A stretch of 46,219 bases of DNA from Pseudomonadota bacterium (GTDB taxonomy: Bacteria > Pseudomonadota > Gammaproteobacteria > Burkholderiales > Rhodocyclaceae): positions 1-46,219 of the forward strand of contig JAFEDK010000019.1 in the NCBI GenBank assembly GCA_018241665.1. The letters run 5' to 3'. The notes under the pieces were generated by a model. That model was not told where the DNA came from, made no database searches, and saw only the letters and a program-made list of their open reading frames with translations. This document shows positions 16,372 to 24,936 of this stretch, piece after piece. The first letter of the stretch is position 1, and every line of letters begins with the position of its first letter. A program made the position numbers and the translations under genes.

Positions 16372-17280
16372 TTACTTCAGCCCGGCCAGCAGGCGGCGGA
16401 TCGTGTCGTCGAAGAGGGCGAACAGGTCAGCCGCCTCCGCATCCCCCCCCACCGTGAACGGCAGCACGACGACCGGCAGGTGTGCCCGCTCACCGAGCCA
16501 TTCCGACGCCGTGGGACGCGCATAGGCGGCCCGCAGGATCAGGCGCGCCGGGGTCGCCTTCTGGCGCTCGAGGATGCCGGCCAGATGGGCGCTCGACGGC
16601 TCGACGCCGGGCTTCGGCTCCAGCGCGCCGAGCTCCTTCAGGCCCAGCCAGTCGGCCAGGTAGGGGAAGGAACGGTGCTGGACCCACACGGGCACGCCAC
16701 GCAGCGGCGCGGCGGCCTGCTCCCAACGGACCAGCGCGGCCTTCCAGCGCTCGCTGAAGCGGGCCAGGCCAGCCTTGTAGGCCGCCGCATTGGCCGGATC
16801 CAGCTGGCTCAGCCGGGCGGTCAGCGCATCGGCCACCTTCAGGAGGTTGCGCGGATCGGTCTGGATGTGGGGGTTACCGCCGGGATGCACATCGCCGTCG
16901 GCCCGGTCGAGACGCGCCGGCATCTCCAGCAGGCGGACCGTCGAGGCCGCCTCCAGATAGCCTGGCTGCCCCGGCTGGATCGCCGCATTGCCGGCTTCGC
17001 GCAGGACCACTGGCAGCCAGCCGACCTCCAGCTCGGCACCGGTGGCGATCACCAGCTGGGCGCTGCGCGCGCGGGCGATCAGCGACGGCTTGGCTTCGAT
17101 GCGGTGCGGGTCCTGCAGCGCGTTGGTGGCGGAGAACACATTCAGCTTGTCACCCCCGATCTCCCGGGCCAGCGCAGCCCATTCGGGCACTGTGGCGAAC
17201 ACGTTGAAGGCGGCGGATGCCGGCATCGCGGCAAAGGCCATCAGGACGACGGCCAGACGCAGAATTGCTTTCGAAAACAT
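16372..17280 (-). CDS. Periplasmic metal-binding protein of the ABC importer (ZnuA-like)
   Basis: This 302-residue cluster A-I solute-binding protein has an N-terminal signal peptide (MFSKAILRLAVVLMAFAAM, then PASAA). Likely metal ligands are His59 (QDPHR), His138 (GNPHIQ), His202 (VWVQHRSFPYLADWLG) and an acidic residue near the end. The long His/Asp-rich loop of E. coli ZnuA is reduced to DGDVHPGGNPH. It lacks a lipobox, so it should be soluble in the periplasm. It sits between the porin gene (11 bp away) and the ATPase gene, giving a complete outer-membrane-to-cytoplasm path. Confidence 0.88.
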   Translation of the reverse strand: MFSKAILRLAVVLMAFAAMPASAAFNVFATVPEWAALAREIGGDKLNVFSATNALQDPHRIEAKPSLIARARSAQLVIATGAELEVGWLPVVLREAGNAAIQPGQPGYLEAASTVRLLEMPARLDRADGDVHPGGNPHIQTDPRNLLKVADALTARLSQLDPANAAAYKAGLARFSERWKAALVRWEQAAAPLRGVPVWVQHRSFPYLADWLGLKELGALEPKPGVEPSSAHLAGILERQKATPARLILRAAYARPTASEWLGERAHLPVVVLPFTVGGDAEAADLFALFDDTIRRLLAGLK

Positions 17281-17291
17281 TCCGGAACTCC

Positions 17292-18728
17292 TCAGAACTT
17301 GTGGGCGCCGTGGGCGCCAAGGCTCATGATGTACTGCAGCCAGACCTGGTTGTCGGCCTCCCCGTTGCGCGACTGGTCGCGCGCCACCTGCAGGCGCAGG
17401 CGCGAGAACTCCGACGGCGACCAATCCACCATCGCCGACTGGCGGCGCGGATCGTAGCCGGCCAGGATCGGAAGATCGGCCGCACTGAGCGTGCCCAAGT
17501 CCGTCGTGCCGCTGCGCAGCCAGTCGCCACGCACGCCGACGCGCCATTGCGGCATGAACTGGTAGACCGCCTGCAGGTAGCCGCCGGACGGACGGAAGCG
17601 GGCCGCCGACGAGGCCGCGACGCCCTCCGTGTCATAGGTCAGCTCACCCGTTTCGCGGCGCTGGAAATACTCGCCCTGCAGCTTGAAGTTGGTCACGCTG
17701 CTGTTGCCGTTGGGAGCCCACTTATAGACGAAGTCGGCAATCCAGGTCTGGCTGCGCCCGGAGAAGGCGTTATTGACGCCGTTGTCCTCGAAGCTGCGCT
17801 CGCGCGGATTGCTATGCACATGAGACAGGCCGACGCGCCACGCCGACGACTCGCCAATATCCCCGCCGACGTGGGCGAAGGCCGTCCACAGGCCGGCGCC
17901 GTTGGCCTTGCGCTCGGCTCCGGGGAAGCGTTCGCCGCTCGCCACCTCGGCACCGAACTCCATGAACAGCTCGGTCGGTGCCACCCAGCGCAGCTGCAGG
18001 CCGTCGTTCTGCAGGCGCGGCCCGAAAAAGGCCTTGTAGGCCAGCGGCGCGTCGCTGAAATCCCACTCGTGGGGATGCTGCTGGTTGAGGTAGCCGACCC
18101 CGGACAGGAAGCGCCCGGCCTTCAGCTTGAGGCCGGCCGGCATGGCCAGGGTCTCCACATTGACCTCCTCCACCTCGACCGTGCCCTGTCCGTCGTCTTC
18201 GGCCAGCGAAAAGCGCGCATTGCCGCGGAACAAATGATCCACATTGGCCGAGAAGGCCAGTTCCGACTCACCGAGGGAGAAGCCCTTGCGGGGTGGCCCG
18301 ACCTCGCCGCCGGACGGCATGAAGCCGTCGATGCGGTAGGAAGCCGGGTCACGCTGGAAACGCGTGAACTTGCTGTCGAGGATCAACGAGACGGCGGGGT
18401 TGAAGGCGCTCTCCCCGGTGGGGCGACGGGCCACGCTGTCGGCCGCCGCCTGGGCTTCGGCGGCACGGCTTTCCACCTGCACGACGGAGCGGGCGGCAGC
18501 ACTGGCCGTCGTGTCCGCCTCCGCGGCGCTCACGGCAGCTTGGCTGGCCTGTTTCTCGGTTTCGGCCAGGCGCTGCTCCAGTGCCTGGATACGTTGTTCA
18601 TAGGATTGGCGCAGCTCACGCAACTGCTCGCGGAGTTGCTTCAAATCGGCGTCGGTAGCGGCAGATGCCGCGGCGGGAAAGGCCGCGGCCAGGGCGGCGC
18701 ACAGCACGCCCGGACGTACGAAAGTCAT
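17292..18728 (-). CDS. Outer-membrane beta-barrel porin-like protein with coiled-coil N-terminus
   Basis: This 478-residue protein has a signal peptide (ending PAAASAATD), a coiled coil at about residues 28-75 (KQLREQLRELRQSYEQRIQA), then alternating beta-strand sequence to a terminal phenylalanine (GAHGAHKF), the mark of a BAM-inserted barrel. It has no TonB box or plug domain. The coiled coil followed by the barrel recalls DcaP-type and related porins. Its place directly before the metal-binding protein suggests it admits metal or a metal complex through the outer membrane; that is inference from position. Confidence 0.75.
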   Translation of the reverse strand: MTFVRPGVLCAALAAAFPAAASAATDADLKQLREQLRELRQSYEQRIQALEQRLAETEKQASQAAVSAAEADTTASAAARSVVQVESRAAEAQAAADSVARRPTGESAFNPAVSLILDSKFTRFQRDPASYRIDGFMPSGGEVGPPRKGFSLGESELAFSANVDHLFRGNARFSLAEDDGQGTVEVEEVNVETLAMPAGLKLKAGRFLSGVGYLNQQHPHEWDFSDAPLAYKAFFGPRLQNDGLQLRWVAPTELFMEFGAEVASGERFPGAERKANGAGLWTAFAHVGGDIGESSAWRVGLSHVHSNPRERSFEDNGVNNAFSGRSQTWIADFVYKWAPNGNSSVTNFKLQGEYFQRRETGELTYDTEGVAASSAARFRPSGGYLQAVYQFMPQWRVGVRGDWLRSGTTDLGTLSAADLPILAGYDPRRQSAMVDWSPSEFSRLRLQVARDQSRNGEADNQVWLQYIMSLGAHGAHKF

Positions 18729-18812
18729 GGTCGGATCTCCTGGGATCGGTCCAGATAGGGGCGGGCCGGCGCAGCCACTGCAGGCGCACCGGTCCAGATG
18801 TCGGGAAACGGA

Positions 18813-19175
18813 TCAGACAGGAGAGAGGGGAGGACCGCGGCTATGCGGGCACGGCAGGCGTGCCACCCGGCCGGCAACCGGGCTGTCTGCCAGCACGGCG
18901 GGCGGCAGTGCCTGGGGCGGCAGGAAGGGGGTCGTAGACGGCAGGGCCGACGCAAGGTCGGCCGCCGCCAGGCACAGCAGGCAGCGCTCGTGACGCTCGG
19001 CGGCGGGCATGCCGCCCTCGAAGGGCACCGATGCTGCAGTCGATTCGTTGCGCGCCAGGCTGGCCAGTTCGCCGACGTGGCTCAGCGCGTGTGCCGCCGC
19101 AAAGACCTGGGCGCACACCAGCAGCAGCGCAAGCATGCTGCGGAACACGGTGGAAGGACGGCCCTGGCAACGCAT
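18813..19175 (-). CDS. Small secreted or membrane Cys/His protein (DUF2946-like)
   Basis: This 120-residue protein has a hydrophobic N-terminal segment (RSMLALLLVCAQVFAAAHAL), then HALSHVG and HERCLLCLAAAD, giving possible metal ligands His29, His33, His62, Cys65 and Cys68. This resembles DUF2946 proteins often found near metal transport genes. Its start codon overlaps the stop of the COG0523 GTPase gene (ATGA), so translation is coupled. A periplasmic or membrane metal-handling role is plausible but not shown. Confidence 0.65.
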   Translation of the reverse strand: MRCQGRPSTVFRSMLALLLVCAQVFAAAHALSHVGELASLARNESTAASVPFEGGMPAAERHERCLLCLAAADLASALPSTTPFLPPQALPPAVLADSPVAGRVARLPCPHSRGPPLSPV

Positions 19176-20224
19176 CAGGCCGCCTTGCCCAGATGGCGGA
19201 AATGCTCGAAAGCCCGTTCGACGACGGCCTGCTCAAGATCCCGCACGATGAAGACCAAGCGCGTGCGACGGTCATCCCCGGGCCAGGCCGGCAGGATGGT
19301 CTCGGGATAACGCAGGTGATGCACGCACTGCACGACCCGCGGGACCGCCTCGCCACTGACGTTCACGATGCCTTTGATACGCAGCAGTTGCGGCCCATAG
19401 CCGGTCTGCAGGAGGTCGAGGGCCGCCGAAAAATCGCCCCACGACACTGGGGCGTCAAGAACCACTACGAAGGCGTGGACCGCCTCGTCGTGACGCACTG
19501 CAGCCAGGGAAAGGGGCGGCGCGTAGGAGGGACGGCGGGCGCTTACGGTCGCGACAGCGTCCACCAGCCAGCGGCTCATTTCGGCGGAAGCGCCCTCCCC
19601 CGCTCGCCCACAAGCGATGAGCGCCGCCGGATCCACCTGCCCGGCGATCGCCCGGATCTGCCGTGCGCCCGGATTGAGCTGGCCGAGCCTCGTGGACAGC
19701 CCTTCAACCGCCGCTGGGTCCGCCAGATCGCACTTGGCGATCACCAGACGATCCGCCAAAGCCACCTGCTTGCCGGCTTCAGGCCGACTCGCCAACTGCT
19801 CGAGCCCGAACTGGGCATCAACCACCGTAACGACACCATCCAGCCCATAGCGCTCGGCGATGAAGAAGTCCCGCTGCAGCGTAAAGATCACCGGTGCAGG
19901 ATCGGCGAGCCCAGTGGTCTCGATGACGACCCGCTGGAGCGCCGGCAACTGACGGCGCAGCCTGCGCATGAAGAGATCCCGCAGGGCGCGGGCCAGATCA
20001 CCGCGCACGGAGCAGCAGATGCACCCCGACTCGAGCAGGACGAGGTTTTCGTCGAGGCGCTCGACGAGCAGGTGATCGATCGGCTCCGCACCAAATTCGT
20101 TCATCAGCACCACGCTGCCGGCCATTTCGGGGCGGCGCAGCAACTTATTGAGGAGCGTGGTCTTGCCTGCCCCCAGGAAACCGGTAAGCAGGGTGACAGG
20201 GATGCGGTTTGCCGAAACGCTCAT
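19175..20224 (-). CDS. COG0523 GTPase metallochaperone (CobW/ZigA/YjiA-like)
   Basis: This 349-residue GTPase has Walker A GFLGAGKT (15-22), the family metal site ESGCICCS (Cys68, Cys70, Cys71), Walker B region (VVIETTGLADP), the NKxD-type motif as AKCDLAD, and a C-terminal CobW_C domain. COG0523 proteins load metals, often zinc under zinc limitation, into client proteins. It lies between dksA and the small Cys/His protein, upstream of the metal importer. ATG 20224 is chosen; an in-frame extension to 20374 would overlap dksA and lacks family sequence. Confidence 0.92.
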   Translation of the reverse strand: MSVSANRIPVTLLTGFLGAGKTTLLNKLLRRPEMAGSVVLMNEFGAEPIDHLLVERLDENLVLLESGCICCSVRGDLARALRDLFMRRLRRQLPALQRVVIETTGLADPAPVIFTLQRDFFIAERYGLDGVVTVVDAQFGLEQLASRPEAGKQVALADRLVIAKCDLADPAAVEGLSTRLGQLNPGARQIRAIAGQVDPAALIACGRAGEGASAEMSRWLVDAVATVSARRPSYAPPLSLAAVRHDEAVHAFVVVLDAPVSWGDFSAALDLLQTGYGPQLLRIKGIVNVSGEAVPRVVQCVHHLRYPETILPAWPGDDRRTRLVFIVRDLEQAVVERAFEHFRHLGKAA

Positions 20225-20270
20225 GAAATCGGGGGCGGCCCCACCTGGCGGAGGGGCCTGCGGGGATGAC

Positions 20271-20705
20271 TTACTCCCCGTACAGCTTCTGGGTCCGCTC
20301 GCGGCGCTCCTGGGCGTCGATCGACAGGGTTGCCGTCGGACGGGCGAGCAGCCGGCCGATCCCGATCGGATCACCGGTTTCCTCGCACCAGCCGTAATCG
20401 CCTTCGGCGATGCGGCCCAGGGCCTCGTCGATCTTCTTCAGCAGCTTGCGTTCGCGATCACGCACACGCAGTTCGAGGGCGTGTTCTTCCTCGACCGTGG
20501 CACGGTCAGCCGGGTCGGCCACCAGTTCGTTTTCACGCAGGTTGGCGCCCGTGCTGGCGGCGTTCTCGAGAAGCTCTTCACGCATCTTGGTGAGACGGTC
20601 CCGGAAGAACTCCAGCTGGGCCGGGTTCATGTAATCGTCTTCCGGCATGGCCAGAATTTCGGCCTCGGTAAGCAGCTTCTCATTGCTTGTCGTGGTTGCA
20701 ACCAT
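20271..20705 (-). CDS. dksA: RNA polymerase-binding regulator DksA, lacking the zinc cysteine quartet
   Basis: This 144-residue protein has the DksA coiled coil with the tip acidic pair in DPADRAT (Asp64, Asp67), which enters the polymerase secondary channel and acts with ppGpp. The zinc-finger positions read WCEETG and TLSIDAQ, so of the four usual cysteines only Cys107 remains, with Thr110, Ser128 and Ala131 in the other places. It should therefore work without zinc, like Pseudomonas DksA2; I recall similar sequences in other alpha- and betaproteobacteria. It is first in a gene run that continues into the COG0523 GTPase 46 bp later. Confidence 0.95.
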   Translation of the reverse strand: MVATTTSNEKLLTEAEILAMPEDDYMNPAQLEFFRDRLTKMREELLENAASTGANLRENELVADPADRATVEEEHALELRVRDRERKLLKKIDEALGRIAEGDYGWCEETGDPIGIGRLLARPTATLSIDAQERRERTQKLYGE

Positions 20706-21014
20706 GTCTCATTCCTCCCATGAATCGACTGTCGGGCCCAGGTGCCGATGGCCATCCCGAACGTCGGCCCTTTTCGCGACTCTCGCAGGATACGTGGCCA
20801 ACAGCCACGATCCGCCATCACGCGCAGACTACTCTGCACATATAACCAATGCACGAAACGCACCAGTTTTCATCAAGAGCGCGATTCTATGCACAGGATC
20901 ACTGCAATTACAACGGCACCCAGGCGGTCAGCGGCAAGTCGACACCTACATTCTGCAACACTGAATCGCCGCGGCGGCTACAGCAACAGCCCTTCCCTGC
21001 GGTAAAATGCTGCG
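20706..21014. other. Divergent promoter region between dksA and ybgC
   Basis: This 309-bp non-coding stretch between two divergent operons has no convincing ORF. It is less GC-rich than its surroundings at 20820-20925. I looked for a palindromic AT-rich Zur-type site on both strands and saw only a half-site-like TATAACC at 20840. No other motif is clear apart from the -10 box for ybgC at its right edge. Confidence 0.5.
21003..21008 (+). promoter_or_regulatory. Candidate -10 box immediately before the ybgC start
   Basis: TAAAAT ends six bases before the ATG at 21015, predicting transcription from the start codon itself (leaderless mRNA). There is no Shine-Dalgarno between them. The -35 region is weak. 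Confidence 0.4.
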
Positions 21015-21473
21015 ATGCATGCATCGACCCCCCCCGCTCCGGTTGAGGGCAAGAAGCTCTTTTCGCTGCCGGTCCGGGTGTACTACGAAGACACCGACGC
21101 TGGCGGCGTCGTCTATTACGCCAACTACCTCAAGTTCTGCGAACGCGCCCGCACCGAGGTGCTGCGTGAGGCGGGTTTCGAGCAGAACCGGCTGCTTGCC
21201 GAGCAGGATATCCTATTTGTGGTGCGCACCGTACAGGCGGACTACCTGCGCTCGGCGGCCCTCGACGACCTGCTCGACGTCCGGACGACAATCGCCAGGC
21301 TCGGCCACGCCAGTTTGAGCTTCGCCCAACAGATTTGCTGCGGAGGCACGACGATTTTCGCGGCAAACATCACGATCGCCTGCATCCGCGCCAGCACCAA
21401 ACGCCCCACCCCGATCCCCCCCGCCGTACGCGCCCTGTTCGCCACCCTGGTTGAAACCGATGAACGTCACTGA
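21015..21473 (+). CDS. ybgC: Tol-Pal-associated acyl-CoA thioesterase YbgC
   Basis: This 152-residue single hotdog-fold thioesterase has VYYEDTDAGGVVYYANYL and FCERARTE; Asp28 corresponds to the catalytic Asp18 of E. coli YbgC. The family hydrolyses acyl-CoAs and is thought to link phospholipid metabolism to the Tol-Pal system. It is the first gene of the tol operon and overlaps tolQ by 14 bp. Confidence 0.96.
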   Translation: MHASTPPAPVEGKKLFSLPVRVYYEDTDAGGVVYYANYLKFCERARTEVLREAGFEQNRLLAEQDILFVVRTVQADYLRSAALDDLLDVRTTIARLGHASLSFAQQICCGGTTIFAANITIACIRASTKRPTPIPPAVRALFATLVETDERH

Positions 21474-22134
21474 AGACCTTTCCATCCTGTCCCTGATCGC
21501 CAATGCCAGCCTGCTCGTCAAGCTGGTGATGGCCGTCCTTGGCACCGTTTCCTTCATGTCCTGGTACTGGATCTTCCGCAAGTGGTTCCAGATCCGCGAC
21601 GCCAAGAAGAAAACCGACCTCTTCGAACGTGATTTCTGGAGCGGCGGCGACCTCAACGCCCTGTACCAGAGCGCCGCCACGAGCCGTCACGAAGCCGCCG
21701 GCATGGAACGCATTTTCGAAGCCGGCTACCGGGAGTTCGCCAAGCTGCGCGGCAAGAACCTCGACCACGGGGCGATCATGGACGGCGCCCGCCGCGCCAT
21801 GCGCGCCACCTACCAGCGCGAGGTGGACGACCTGGAAGCCCACCTGGCCTTCCTCGCCTCGGTCGGTTCGGTGTCGCCTTACGTCGGCCTGTTCGGCACC
21901 GTGTGGGGCATCATGAACGCCTTCCGTGGCCTCTCCAACGTCGGCTCCGCCACCCTCGCCCACGTGGCGCCGGGCATTGCCGAAGCCCTCGTCGCCACCG
22001 CCATCGGCCTGTTCGCGGCGATCCCGGCGGTCGTGGCCTATAACCGCTTCGCCCACGACATCGACCGCATCGCGATCCGCTTCGAGAGCTTCACCGAGGA
22101 GTTCCTGAACATCCTCCAGCGCCAACAGCGCTGA
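21460..22134 (+). CDS. tolQ: Tol-Pal system inner-membrane proton channel subunit TolQ
   Basis: This 224-residue protein of the MotA/TolQ/ExbB family has three membrane helices, at about residues 15-37, 130-153 and 168-192. The conserved stretch [17 protein letters not shown] and the third helix ending [11 protein letters not shown] are present. With TolR it forms the proton-driven motor that energises TolA for outer-membrane constriction at division. ATG 21460 is preferred; a TTG three codons earlier is in frame. It begins inside the end of ybgC, so translation is likely coupled. Confidence 0.97.
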   Translation: MNVTEDLSILSLIANASLLVKLVMAVLGTVSFMSWYWIFRKWFQIRDAKKKTDLFERDFWSGGDLNALYQSAATSRHEAAGMERIFEAGYREFAKLRGKNLDHGAIMDGARRAMRATYQREVDDLEAHLAFLASVGSVSPYVGLFGTVWGIMNAFRGLSNVGSATLAHVAPGIAEALVATAIGLFAAIPAVVAYNRFAHDIDRIAIRFESFTEEFLNILQRQQR

Positions 22135-22150
22135 CCGGAGCCCCGCCGCC

Positions 22151-22558
22151 ATGCGTCAACGCCGCCTGATGAACCAGATCAACGTCGTGCCTTACATCGA
22201 CGTGATGCTGGTGCTGCTCGTCATCTTCATGGTCACCGCGCCGATGATCCAGTCCGGCTCGGTGAATCTGCCCAGCGTGGACAAGGTTCCCGCGCCCCCC
22301 ACCGACGCGATGATCGTCCAGGTCAAGCCGGACGGGGAGCTGAGCCTGCGCACCTCAAGCAACGCCCCGGAGAAGAGTTTCAACCGCCAGGACCTGATCG
22401 CCGAAGTGCAGTCCGTGGTGTCCGCCAACCCCGGCCAGCCGGTGGTCATCGCCGCGGACAAGAGCGTCAAGTACGAGCAGGTGATGAATACCCTCAACGA
22501 CCTGCGTAACGCAGGCGTCAACAAGGTCGGCCTGCAAACCCAGGTCGGCAAGCAATGA
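22151..22558 (+). CDS. tolR: Tol-Pal system protein TolR
   Basis: This 135-residue ExbD/TolR protein has one N-terminal membrane helix containing the essential aspartate (Asp17 in YIDVMLVLLVIFMV), then a periplasmic domain with IAADKSVKYEQVM. It is the stator partner of TolQ in the cell-envelope motor. It overlaps tolA by four bases (ATGA). Confidence 0.97.
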   Translation: MRQRRLMNQINVVPYIDVMLVLLVIFMVTAPMIQSGSVNLPSVDKVPAPPTDAMIVQVKPDGELSLRTSSNAPEKSFNRQDLIAEVQSVVSANPGQPVVIAADKSVKYEQVMNTLNDLRNAGVNKVGLQTQVGKQ

Positions 22559-23583
22559 ATCCTGCCCCACCCGCCAACGAGCGCGGCAAGTGGGCGTCAC
22601 TCCTGCTTGCCGCGGCGGTGCATATCGCCCTCGGCCTGTTCCTGTTCTACGGGGTGCGCTGGCAGAACCGCCTGCAGGAAACCGTGGAAGTGGACCTGGT
22701 TGGCGCGCCGCTGCCGGCCGCAGCATCGCCCGCCCCTCCTCCACCGCCCCCTCCTCCCGTGGAAGAGGAGGCGCCAGCACGTCCAGCGCCGCCCGCCCCG
22801 CCGAAGGCCGCCGCCAGGCCCGCCCCCGAACCGGAACACGAGCCGCCTGCGCGCAAGCAGCCGGACATCGCGATCAAGGCTCCGGAACACAAGAAGCAGC
22901 CCCCCAAGCCTGAACCCAAGCCCGAGCCGAAGCCGGAACCCAAGCCTGAGCCCAAGAAAAAGCCCGAGCCCAAACCGGAACCGAAGCCTGAACCCAAGCC
23001 GGAGCCGAAAAAGAAGCCCGAGCCCGAACCGAAGAAGCCTGAGCCGAAGAAACCCGAACCGGAAGCCAGGCCGAAGACCGAGGCCAAGCCTGAGCCGACC
23101 AAGGCAGACAAACCGGCCAAGCCGGTAGACAAGAACGCCAAGACCGACAAAAACTCCAAGTCGGAGGCCGAGCACAGCCGGGAACTCGAAGATCGCCGCA
23201 TGCGCGAGCTGATGGCCCGCGACAGTGAGAGCGCCAGCCAGAGCAAGCAGATCCAGGAGGAACTTGCGCGGGTTGCCGGCGCCAAAGCCAGCGCGGCGCG
23301 CAGCAAGGCCATCGAGGCCTACATCGAGAAGATCCGCGCCAAGGTGAAGGGCAACATCGTGTTGCCGCCGGGTGTCAGCGGCGATCCGTTCGCCCTGTTC
23401 TACGTGGATCAGCTGCCCGACGGCTCGGTGATCGAGGTGCGCCTGAAGCGCTCTACCGGCAATGCGCAGCTCGACGGGGCTATCGAACGGGCCATCCAGA
23501 AGTCGAGCCCGCTGCCCAAGCCCGACAAGCCCGAACTGTTCAACCGTACGCTGGAGCTGAAGTTCTATCCGCTCCGCGACTAA
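22555..23583 (+). CDS. tolA: Tol-Pal system protein TolA with a Lys-Pro-Glu-Pro repeat stalk
   Basis: This 342-residue protein has an N-terminal membrane anchor (about residues 13-33), a proline run (61-68), a stalk rich in KPEP repeats (118-170), a charged helical part (200-265) and a C-terminal TolA/TonB-like domain (GNIVLPPGVSGDPFA onward) that contacts TolB and Pal. The stalk differs from the Ala/Lys/Glu helix of E. coli TolA: KPEP repeats should make a stiff extended polyproline-like rod. The DNA of this part (22906-23064) is itself repetitive and may vary in length between strains. Confidence 0.94.
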   Translation: MNPAPPANERGKWASLLLAAAVHIALGLFLFYGVRWQNRLQETVEVDLVGAPLPAAASPAPPPPPPPPVEEEAPARPAPPAPPKAAARPAPEPEHEPPARKQPDIAIKAPEHKKQPPKPEPKPEPKPEPKPEPKKKPEPKPEPKPEPKPEPKKKPEPEPKKPEPKKPEPEARPKTEAKPEPTKADKPAKPVDKNAKTDKNSKSEAEHSRELEDRRMRELMARDSESASQSKQIQEELARVAGAKASAARSKAIEAYIEKIRAKVKGNIVLPPGVSGDPFALFYVDQLPDGSVIEVRLKRSTGNAQLDGAIERAIQKSSPLPKPDKPELFNRTLELKFYPLRD

Positions 23584-23593
23584 CCCACGAGCC

Positions 23594-24886
23594 ATGCCCA
23601 TGAATCAACGCATCCTGACCGTCCTGCGCCGCGCCGTCCCGGGCTGCGCGCTGGTCCTGGCCTCGGCCGCCGCCCAGGCGCAGCTGGCCATCGAGATCAC
23701 CGGCGCCGGTGCCAACCGCATGCCGGTAGCCGTTGCCGCCTTCGAAGGCGAAAACGCGCTGCCCCGCGCGGTCACCGACGTCGTCCGTGCCGACCTGGAA
23801 CGCAGCGGCCTGTTCAAGATGGTCGAACTCGGCCCGTCGCCGATGGGCGCCAACGCCCCGGTGGATTATGGTCGGGTCCGCTCCCGCGGCGCCGACGCGG
23901 TGGCGGTCGGCACCGTCGCCCCGAGCAGCGGCGGCCGCTATCAGGTCCAGGTCCAGCTGCACGACAGCCAGAAGCAGGCCAGCCTCGGCGGCCAGGCCAT
24001 GACGATGGCCCCCAACCAGTACCGGGCCACCGGCCACCGCATCGCCGACTTCATCTACGAGAAGCTGACCGGCGAGCCCGGCGTGTTCTCCACCCGCATC
24101 GCCTACGTGCTGAAGGTGGGCTCCCGTTACGAACTGCAGATCGCCGATGCCGACGGCAGCAATGCCCAGACCGCCCTCGCCTCCAAGGAGCCGATCATTT
24201 CCCCGGCCTGGTCGCCCGACGGCACCCGCCTAGCCTACGTGTCCTTCGAGTCCAAGAAGCCGGTGGTTTACGTGCACTCCCTGGCCACCGGCCAGCGCAA
24301 CGTCGCCGCCAACTTCAAGGGCTCCAACTCCGCGCCCGCCTGGGCGCCGGACGGCCGCCGCCTCGCCGTGGTACTCACCAAGGACGGCCAGTCCCAACTC
24401 TACAGCGTGAATGCCGACGGTTCCGGCGTGCAGCGCCTGGCCTCGTCGGCCGGCATCGACACCGAACCGTCCTGGTCCATCGACGGCATGATCTACTTCA
24501 CCTCCGACCGGGGCGGCAGCCCGCAGATCTACCGCGTGTCGGCCGGCGGCGGCAACGCCGAGCGGGTCACCTTCGAGGGCGGCTACAACGTGAGTCCGCG
24601 TCCGTCGCCGGATGGCAAGAGCCTGGTCTACGTGTCCCGCAACGGCGGCCGCTTCCAGATCACCATGCTCGACCTCGCCTCCCGCCAGACCCAGATCCTC
24701 ACCGACACGTCCAAGGACGAGTCGCCGAGCTTCGCCCCCAACGGCCGCATGATCCTCTACGCCACCGAAACCGGCGGCCGCGGCGTGCTGGCGGCGGTAT
24801 CTGCGGACGGTCGTGTGAAACAACGACTGTCGGTACAATCCGGCGACGTGCGCGAACCCGCCTGGGGTCCGCAGCCGCGCAACTGA
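23594..24886 (+). CDS. tolB: Tol-Pal system periplasmic beta-propeller TolB
   Basis: This 430-residue protein has a signal peptide (ending SAAAQAQ), an N-terminal TolB domain and a six-bladed propeller with repeated PAWSPDGTRLAYVS-type blades (SPAWSPDG, APAWAPDG, EPSWSIDG, SPRPSPDG, SPSFAPNG). It bridges TolA and Pal at the peptidoglycan/outer membrane. ATG 23594 is given; ATG 23600 two codons later is equally possible. Neither has a strong ribosome site, so coupling to tolA (10 bp upstream) is likely. Confidence 0.97.
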   Translation: MPMNQRILTVLRRAVPGCALVLASAAAQAQLAIEITGAGANRMPVAVAAFEGENALPRAVTDVVRADLERSGLFKMVELGPSPMGANAPVDYGRVRSRGADAVAVGTVAPSSGGRYQVQVQLHDSQKQASLGGQAMTMAPNQYRATGHRIADFIYEKLTGEPGVFSTRIAYVLKVGSRYELQIADADGSNAQTALASKEPIISPAWSPDGTRLAYVSFESKKPVVYVHSLATGQRNVAANFKGSNSAPAWAPDGRRLAVVLTKDGQSQLYSVNADGSGVQRLASSAGIDTEPSWSIDGMIYFTSDRGGSPQIYRVSAGGGNAERVTFEGGYNVSPRPSPDGKSLVYVSRNGGRFQITMLDLASRQTQILTDTSKDESPSFAPNGRMILYATETGGRGVLAAVSADGRVKQRLSVQSGDVREPAWGPQPRN

Positions 24887-24936
24887 CAAGACCAACGGAT
24901 CCTCCCCAACCCGCCCGACTGCCCACGGAGCCCACC

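Noticed and set aside
20820-20850. A Zur-type operator before dksA
   Set aside because: Only a half-site-like TATAACC is present; no palindromic partner on either side.
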